Assembly: GCA_015039365.1 (NCBI GenBank)
Contig: WION01000015.1
Coordinates: forward strand, 62,001 to 126,000
Origin: Amanita rubescens
Taxonomy: Eukaryota; Basidiomycota; Agaricomycetes; Agaricales; Amanitaceae
Length of the DNA stretch: 64,000 nucleotides
Direction: 5' to 3'
Shown here: piece by piece, positions 56,284 to 64,000 of the stretch
Layout of the letters: each line of letters starts with the position of its first letter
Position numbering within the stretch: position 1 is the stretch's first letter
The notes under the pieces: generated by a model
Told to the model about the DNA's origin: nothing
Database searches by the model: none
Seen by the model: only the letters and a program-made list of their open reading frames with translations
Position numbers and translations under genes: made by a program

Positions 56284-56972
56284 ATTTACTTTTGCAAATG
56301 CAACCAAAAAAAAAAGAGCAAAGCGAGTAGTATTGCGATACGAAGATGCCCGAAGGATTTTGGTTTTTTTCTCTAACTCTGACGAGTTAAAGTGCGGGAA
56401 GGCGGATGAGTCTGAACTGACCAACGATAGAGGGTTTAAATAGGCTTAGTAGGCCTAGTACGAGGCTCTACTAGTAACAAGCTCCATGCGAAATGATCGA
56501 TATTGGTACTGCGTGCCGCAGTGTCGTAAGATGAGAGGTTTAAGCGGGGTCAACCACGAATATCATTAATAAAACGCGATGGGCGCGCGATGGAAAATGG
56601 TTGGGACTGCCAATTAGTGCTAGAGTGCTGTTGTCCTTGCGCCTGGAATAGAACCGAGTATCGTGTTATTGATAGATTGCGATACGCGTACTTAGCACCA
56701 GGACAAAAGTCCTGCACTACTATCACGGAGATATCGTCTCCGAGTCATCCGTGATCCCGGCACTCTCTCCAGTTGGCAAGATTGACGCAGATCTCGACAA
56801 GTATATGTTTTCTTGATTCAGATTATCATCTCATTTTGAGATCTGGCATGGGTTCAAGCACTGCATTTTCCGACAAGTTGGTGCGTCGTTTGTTCTGTTT
56901 GCAAATAAACTTGATCGGAGCCCCAGGTAAGCGGGTTCACCGAGTTTCAAGTCATAGTAACATTGTCATCAG
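56284..56972. other. Promoter side of the small gene and 3' flank of RVB2
   Basis: On the minus strand, CCTATTTAAACCC at about 56433-56445 is a TATA-like box about 150 bases before ATG 56283, with poly-pyrimidine sequence between. The rest shows no gene. Confidence 0.45.
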
Positions 56973-58784
<1,812 letters not shown>

Positions 58785-59990
58785 ATGTTGTCCATCGTTC
58801 GAAGCAGACTGCTCACATGCTCTGCTGCAAACCTACGCTCATACGCAACAGAATCTTCCGTCACTGGAAACAAACTCGACCAATCTTCTTTTGCTCGTGC
58901 AACCGCACTCTTCAAAACCTATAAACCCGTCACACCTGGCCTTAGACACCTCAAACGCCCTCTTAACCCACACCTCTACGAAGGCTCACCCGTCCGTCTC
59001 CTTACCATCGCAAAGCGGAAATCCGGTGGTAGGAACAACCAGGGTGTCATTACCGTTCGTCATCGTGGCGGAGGTCACCGACAGAGAATCCGACTTGTGG
59101 ATTTTCATAGGAAAGAACAGGGCGTACATGACGTGATCAGGATTGAATACGACCCAGGGAGGTCGGCGCATATTGCACTCCTCAGGAATAGAGATCCAAA
59201 CGCGGAGGGGACGAACAAGTGGAGTTATATTCTCGCTCCGGAAGGTATCCGCGCTGGGGATGCCGTGCAGAGTTTTAGGATGGGTATTCCGGAGGGGTTT
59301 ATCCCTGGATTCGACTCGTTTACCGAGAAAGACGCGGAGAGTAGTACTGCAGCAGTAAGTACCGACGCGGCTGAAAACGAAGCTTCAAATTCTACACATT
59401 CACTGGCGTTGGGTTTATTGCGCACATTGACTCTCAAAACTGGCAATGTTCTGCCGTTACGACTCATTCCGCCAGGGACTGTGATACATAACATTTCCCT
59501 CAAACCGCACGGACCTGGAATCCTTGTCCGTTCTGCAGGTTCGTTTGGTCAGATTGTCGCACACGAAGAGAGCGGCAGGTACTGCCAAGTCCGTCTACAG
59601 AGTGGAGAAGTTCGCAAAATACTCAAAGACTGTTGCGCAACCGTTGGAAAAGTCAGCAACCCGCTCTGGAAACATCGCAGTCTAGGAAAAGCAGGAAGGT
59701 CGAGATGGCTGGGGAGAAGACCTTCCGTGCGTGGTGTTGCAATGAACGCGTACGTTTTCCTTGTTTCAAGTCTAGTTGTTGCACATGTTGAGGCATATAT
59801 GACATATAGATGTGACCATCCTCATGGAGGAGGTCGTGGAAAGTCAAAATCGAACAAACACCCAGTATCTATTTGGGGCTGGGGAACCAAGGGTACTCGA
59901 ACACGGAAACCAGGACCTAAAGGGCCGAAGAACAGTAACAAGATGGTTGTCCGCGAACGTCCGCGGGGCAAAGAAAAGAGAGCCAACTGA
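58785..59990 (+). CDS. RML2: Mitochondrial ribosomal protein uL2m
   Basis: Exons 58785-59749 and 59810-59990 give 381 residues. An N-terminal presequence ([20 protein letters not shown]) is followed by [51 protein letters not shown], the translation SH3-like part ([20 protein letters not shown]) and the C-terminal [20 protein letters not shown], which holds the conserved peptidyl-transferase-centre histidine region. Splicing restores [11 protein letters not shown]. The 60-base intron has no stop and is a multiple of three, so the unspliced frame also stays open. A serine-rich insertion ([20 protein letters not shown]) is not part of the bacterial-type fold. Confidence 0.95.
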   Translation: [401 protein letters not shown]

Positions 59991-60116
59991 TAGCGATTTA
60001 ACGAGTACAATATATTGCGTCTTTGGTAGCGACGTCACTGGTCATCGTTCAACGAACCGTCCAAGGACCGACATACCTGTCTCTCTTCAACATTTCCCCA
60101 TCATCATCATTCGTCT

Positions 60117-60380
60117 CTACTCCTCCTCCTCCTCCTCCTCCTCCTCTTTTCCATCCTGCTTCAATTCCTCATCCTTGCCCACCAACTCTTTCCACCTCGT
60201 TAGCTCATCTCCAACTGTGTTTCTTGCCTTTGATAGTGCCGCCCTGAGTTCGTCATAATATTTTTTGGGCGAATTCTTATCCACATCCACAGTGAACTCA
60301 TGAGTCTTTGACGCACTTAGTTCACTGGTGTTAACGTTGGGTGGGGGAGAGACGCTTAGCGTATATTCGACTTTGAGCAT
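60117..60380 (-). CDS. GON7-like small acidic protein (EKC/KEOPS), tentative
   Basis: A single-exon frame of 87 residues starts MLKVEYTLSVSPPPNVNTSE. A helical block DELRAALSKARNTVGDELTR then WKELVGKDEELKQ precedes a run of nine glutamates encoded by a (TCC)n tract on the plus strand. Size, the LRxAL..AR..VGDxLTxWKE pattern and the acidic tail suit fungal Gon7, a disordered subunit of the tRNA t6A-modifying KEOPS complex. The family is poorly conserved, so this is a modest call. The gene is convergent with uL2m. Confidence 0.5.
   Translation of the reverse strand: MLKVEYTLSVSPPPNVNTSELSASKTHEFTVDVDKNSPKKYYDELRAALSKARNTVGDELTRWKELVGKDEELKQDGKEEEEEEEEE
60121..60148. repeat. (TCC)n microsatellite coding for a glutamate run
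   Basis: Nine TCC/CTC triplets in a row encode the C-terminal poly-Glu of the minus-strand gene; the length is likely to vary between strains. Confidence 0.85.
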
Positions 60381-60777
60381 GGGTTGCAGTGATTATCGTT
60401 ATCTTGTTTGTTTTTGTTGTTCAAAAGTGGCTCTGTCGTCTTGAACTGAAGACGCTACCCCTGATGCAGTCCGTGATTTTACTGCATAATATCCCAGAAT
60501 TCAAGTGAGACTCAGGATCCGGGAACGGTAACGTACCGACGCACGTTCGACGGCAATTGCACTAGTCATTAGCTATTTATAGCCCAACGCCGATAATTTT
60601 TGCTTAATTTTCTATTCTGTCCGCAACCAACACCAGCGCTCATGCCTCTCCTCTTGCTTTAATGGCGAGGCTTGCACCCCACAAGCCTCGCCTCTCGACC
60701 AAAATTGACTCTACTGACGAATTTATAGAACCTATAGAACTTATAGACCGATAGATTATAGACTAGAAAGACAAAAA
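60381..60777. other. Divergent promoter region
   Basis: 397 bases lie between the GON7-like start and the methyltransferase start. Near 60725-60770 there is an imprecise TATAGA repeat (CCTATAGAACTTATAGACCG). No gene was seen. Confidence 0.5.
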
Positions 60778-62118
60778 ATGCAGAATACCATTCGGAATTC
60801 AGGCATTCCTTTTGCACCCACCCAGGGCCTTCCCAAGCTAGCTTGCTTGGCCAACATATCCACATCCGACATTAAAAGCGCGCTGGATAATCTCAAAACG
60901 CTCTACTTTCCAACAATAACAGATGAGCTATCTCGTCAAGCTTCCAAAGTCCTGTGCAAATCGCCAAAAGCAATCTCTGGCTCTCGATTACACGGACAAG
61001 CTACTCCCGTCCCGGATTCAGGGTACGCTTCTGCAGAGGAAGAAGAGGATGAGGAGGAAGAACATGAATGTTCGCAACACGGAGACTCGGACACTCTACG
61101 CTCGGATCCTTTCGAAAGAGCGTATGCTCTAAAGTGGCTCACCGGATTCATTGGGCGGTCAGATATCTGGCTTTCCTCCGTCTTTTCCGATGATGAAGAA
61201 TCAGAACGAGTCCAGCTCGTAGAAGAGGCGGCTAAACTCATCAATGCGTTTTCAGGAGACACTTCATCTTCCTCGTCGGCTGAGGACAATTCAACCGGCG
61301 AGGACAAAACGGACGGATCGATTCTCCGTTCGTTTTCCTTCCTTACCCCTGCTCCAGAGAGTTTGGGGAGATCCGAAGTCACAGTCCAACTCAACGACGC
61401 GCCCCTTTCGAGCTCGGACCACACTAGCGTAGGATTGCAGAGCTGGGGAAGCTCCATCATCTTTGCAGAACGTCTATGCTCTGACCCAGCGGCGTTCTCC
61501 ATCCTTCCGAAAAAACTCGAGTCAACCACCGAACCTCTGCGCGTCCTCGAACTCGGGGCGGGAACAGGGCTTTTGAGCATCACAATATCTAAAATCGCGC
61601 AACTCCATTCGACGACGACGACGACGATCGCCGCAACAGACTTTCATCCAGACGTCCTAACCAACCTAACATCCAACGTCACTACAAACACGCACATAGC
61701 AGTAGCACCCCGCTCAGCGCCGCCCATGATCTCAGTATACAAATTCGACTGGGAACATCCCGATTATCTTTCCCCTCCTTTCAACGAACCTTTTGACGTT
61801 ATATTGGCCGCGGACGTCGTGTACCATCCTTTACACGCAGCTTGGATCAAGAGTTGTGTAGAGCGGTTGCTCTTTAAACCAGGGGGAGTGTTTTGGTTGA
61901 TTATACCCATTCGAACGACGGGCAGGCATGAAGGGATGCATTGCACGGTCGAGAACATGTTCCCGATTGTGTTGCGAGAGGAACGGAAAAGTAGTGGAGA
62001 AGAGTGTGAATTGGCGATTTTGGAGTTGGAGGTTGTGGCTAAGAAGGAAGGTATAGGGCGCGCTGATGAGAGTGGTTATAGGCTGTATAAAATTGGGTGG
62101 GTCCCGAGCTGGGTGTAA
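60778..62118 (+). CDS. EFM2-like (METTL21-family) protein methyltransferase
   Basis: A single-exon frame of 446 residues from ATG 60778 (MQNTIRNSGIPFAPTQGLPK). The N-terminal half contains helical and acidic low-complexity parts (YASAEEEEDEEEEHE) and YALKWLTGFIGRSDIWL. The class I methyltransferase core has SWGSSIIFAERLC, SAM motif I LRVLELGAGTGLLSITI, DFHPDVLTNL, and FDVILAADVVYHPLHAAWIK, ending FPIVLREERKSSGEE and YRLYKIGWV. The motif set is that of family 16 (METTL21/EFM) protein-lysine methyltransferases; the long N-terminal domain points to EFM2, which in yeast methylates eEF2. EFM3 or another member cannot be excluded. It is unusual here in having no intron. Confidence 0.75.
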   Translation: MQNTIRNSGIPFAPTQGLPKLACLANISTSDIKSALDNLKTLYFPTITDELSRQASKVLCKSPKAISGSRLHGQATPVPDSGYASAEEEEDEEEEHECSQHGDSDTLRSDPFERAYALKWLTGFIGRSDIWLSSVFSDDEESERVQLVEEAAKLINAFSGDTSSSSSAEDNSTGEDKTDGSILRSFSFLTPAPESLGRSEVTVQLNDAPLSSSDHTSVGLQSWGSSIIFAERLCSDPAAFSILPKKLESTTEPLRVLELGAGTGLLSITISKIAQLHSTTTTTIAATDFHPDVLTNLTSNVTTNTHIAVAPRSAPPMISVYKFDWEHPDYLSPPFNEPFDVILAADVVYHPLHAAWIKSCVERLLFKPGGVFWLIIPIRTTGRHEGMHCTVENMFPIVLREERKSSGEECELAILELEVVAKKEGIGRADESGYRLYKIGWVPSWV

Positions 62119-62232
62119 CGGTTGGATGTGCGTTTTATACTAAATGCGATATAATGTCACTGTTCGAAGCGATGCTCAACCATGTTACTACTTTTACTAT
62201 TTCTATTGTACAGCGTGTCTAGTGATACACCC

Positions 62233-62734
62233 TCAGGCTGCCGTTGCAGACGTGACGAGTAGCTGGAAACGTCGTTCAATGTCAACAATAGAACTTTAAC
62301 CACGGGCATCATAGCCTACTAACCTCGAGCTTCTGAGGATTGGCACCCACAAGTTCAGTCACCTTTTCGCCTTTCTTGTAAAGTACGAACGTCGGCATCT
62401 GATTCCACCAAAGGTCTATCAGACAAGAAAAAGTGGTTTTTTGGCGAAAAAAAAAGTTTACCGCTCTGATGCCAGCTTTCTGGGAAACATCCCCCAAGTC
62501 ATCGACATTGACCTTGTAGAATTCTACACTCTCAGTCGAGTTTGAAAACTTTTCAAAAATCGGAGAGATCTGTCTGCATGGTCCACACCACTCCGCCCAA
62601 AAGTCGATCAAGACGGGTTTGTCCTGCCCAATCTACTAGTAAATGCTAACGATTAGCGTCGACGTTATAGTGAGCGGCATTTCTCTCGCCTTTTCGTTGA
62701 ACTCGGAGAGGGACGTAATAGCTGTGACTGGCAT
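62233..62734 (-). CDS. Thioredoxin, tandem copy 1
   Basis: Four exons (62734-62690, 62632-62462, 62398-62324, 62262-62233) give 106 residues: MPVTAITSLSEFNEKIGQDK, VLIDFWAEWCGPCRQISPIF with the WCGPC active site, VEFYKVNVDDLGDVSQKAGI, the cis-proline in MPTFVLYKKGEKVTELVGAN, and LLVTSATAA at the end. It is a standard cytosolic disulphide reductase, reduced by thioredoxin reductase. The first intron begins GCGAGA rather than GT: a GC-AG intron that alone gives a continuous frame. The neighbouring copy at 63028 shares it. Confidence 0.93.
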
Positions 62735-63027
62735 TCCGGTGATGAGGATGAGGATCAAATTGAGGGATAAGATGGGTTATCGATGGAGAGCCTAATGCGA
62801 CAGGGATTAAGGAACAGAGAAGACTGAATAAGGCACAAAAGGATGCACCGCACGATAGCACGTGTTTGGGAATCATCAAACGTTGGCTAGCTGGAAGACG
62901 TATAATAGAGGAAGTCTCAACTCTGACGTTGGGATGAGATGCATTCCGTAAAAAGTTAAATTTCGAAAATCAGAATCATTTCTATGGTACAATATACACG
63001 TCCGCTGATGACCGATACCTCCTTACT

Positions 63028-63502
63028 TTAAATTGCTGCCGCAAGAAGATTCTAGGAATTATGTTAGGGACGGTAGAGCATAACGACAAACATAATGCCC
63101 TACCTGAAGACCTTGAGGATTAGCGCCTACAAGTTCTTGCACCTTCTCTCCATTCTTGAAAAGCATGAATGTCGGCATCTGATCAGGGCCACATGTGAGT
63201 CAAGAAGGGATATCGAACCAAAAAGAGTAGTTACCGCTCTGATGCCAACTTCTTGGGAAATACCCCCCTGATCGTCGACATTCACCTTGTAGAATTCTAC
63301 ACCGGTGAATATATCGGAAAGCTTCTCAAAAATCGGAGAGATCTGTCTGCATGGTCCACACCACTCTGCCCAAAAGTCGATTACGACGTATTGGTCCCGA
63401 GAAATCTATTAGTCACGGTTAGCGTCGACACGATCGACGTGCCACTGAAATTCTCGCCTTTTCCTTGAACTCTTGGAGGGATGTAATAGGTACGACTGGC
63501 AT
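63028..63502 (-). CDS. Thioredoxin, tandem copy 2
   Basis: Exons 63502-63458, 63405-63235, 63178-63104 and 63051-63028 give 104 residues. It starts MPVVPITSLQEFKEKISRDQ, with WAEWCGPCRQISPIFEKLS, EFYKVNVDDQGGISQEVGIR, MPTFMLFKNGEKVQELVGAN and a short end NLLAAAI. Exon lengths 45, 171 and 75 are the same as in copy 1, as is the GC-AG first intron. The differences lie mainly on the helices and the C-terminus, so both are likely functional. The copies are 293 bases apart in the same direction. Confidence 0.92.
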
Positions 63503-63855
63503 TTTTCTGAGATGAGGACGTTCGAATTATGGGATGGGTTATCGATGGAGAGCTCTCCATTCCGTACTACTTATAGGGCGAGGATTAGCCATCCATCTGA
63601 GTCAACACGTGACTTTTGAATGTCGCAATTGTGAGATGCATAAGCACACTGCCTAGGAAACCATTTCTGGAATCTAACCGGGCTGTGCTAGTGCCACTGA
63701 CGTGGATGGTGCAAAGTATTGATAGGAATGATTTTTTGAGGACCAGGAGCGGTGTATTAGTGGAGATTCGTCGCACTTATGCGTCACGTGTGCCTGATTT
63801 GGCTGATGCAACCAAAGTTTTTTCGACAAGCGCTCCTCGTCAAATTCAATCCACC
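63503..63855. other. Divergent promoter, thioredoxin 2 / NOP10
   Basis: 353 bases with no supported coding exon; an open frame upstream of the NOP10 start is in a leader and shows no motif. Confidence 0.5.
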
Positions 63856-64000
63856 ATGCATCTGATGTACACCCTAGATGAATCAGGAAACAGAGTCTAC
63901 ACCCTCAAAGTATCCTTATTGTTCTCGTTACTTCCATCATATTCCTAATCCTTCTTTCGCAGAAAATGATTGATTCGGGCAAAGTTACCAAGTCAGCACA
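63856..64000 (+). CDS. NOP10: NOP10, H/ACA snoRNP subunit (3' cut by window edge)
   Basis: Exon 1 (63856-63909) encodes MHLMYTLDESGNRVYTLK. After a 53-base intron, the second exon reads KMIDSGKVTKSA to the window end. This is the start of the roughly 60-residue Nop10, which supports the Cbf5 pseudouridine synthase in H/ACA snoRNPs and telomerase RNA maturation in other eukaryotes. The match to the conserved N-terminus is unmistakable. Confidence 0.95.

Noticed and set aside
60121..60258. Plus-strand open frame rich in serine/proline across the (TCC)n tract
   Set aside because: It is the complement of the poly-glutamate coding run of the minus-strand gene.
63616..63948. 110-codon open frame overlapping the NOP10 start
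   Set aside because: It runs through the leader and the first NOP10 intron; only the NOP10 exons have conserved sequence.

Overview
The window reads as nuclear DNA of a mushroom-forming basidiomycete (Agaricomycetes-like). Genes are packed closely, are broken by many introns of about 45-65 bases, and lie on both strands. The conserved genes are fungal housekeeping genes: RPL28, SMC4, LTO1, RVB2, mitochondrial uL2, NOP10 and thioredoxin. The lineage-specific families are typical of Agaricomycetes: F-box/LRR-like proteins carrying the ITHVCSAWRQLALETPALW block, multi-pass membrane proteins, a cytochrome P450 and a LysM membrane protein. I could not place it to genus by reading alone.

Layout. 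1-9.5 kb is a compact ordinary region: the tail of a membrane protein, a short eIF4G-like factor, a TRF4-type poly(A) polymerase, a small glycine-rich protein, RPL28, a LysM membrane protein, an ankyrin protein and a Cak1-like kinase. 9.5-23 kb is a duplication zone. The convergent kinase/SMC4 junction is duplicated and split by an inserted coiled-coil module. SMC4 itself is complete at 11.9-17.6 kb. A P450 gene is complete at 20.3-22.8 kb, with a dead partial tandem copy interrupted by a 1.55 kb insert that carries its own small gene.

23-55.5 kb is an accessory island. F-box/LRR copies lie on the minus strand on the left (24.7-29.5 kb) and on the plus strand on the right (41.2-55.5 kb), which gives a mirror arrangement. 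Between them lie pieces of Shieldin-2-like, HNH-like, glycosidase-like and coiled-coil genes that recur in inverted orientation. A small core of ordinary genes sits in the middle (35.3-39.4 kb: an RS-domain protein, LTO1 and a Gfd2-like exonuclease-fold protein).

55.7-64 kb returns to conserved genes: RVB2 and mitochondrial uL2 from a shared 85-base promoter, a GON7-like protein, an EFM2-like methyltransferase, two tandem thioredoxins and the start of NOP10.

The most novel observation is a pair of unannotated-looking genes of five tiny exons each (34539-35029 plus, 55770-56283 minus). They encode related proteins of 92 and 89 residues in which every intron is in phase 0, and one exon of a third copy lies at 41065-41114. 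No single ORF reveals them; they appear only when exons are joined by eye. Several genes in 7-9 kb, 27-29 kb and 52-55 kb carry frame breaks. Some are real decay and some could be base errors in the assembly, so they are flagged rather than repaired.
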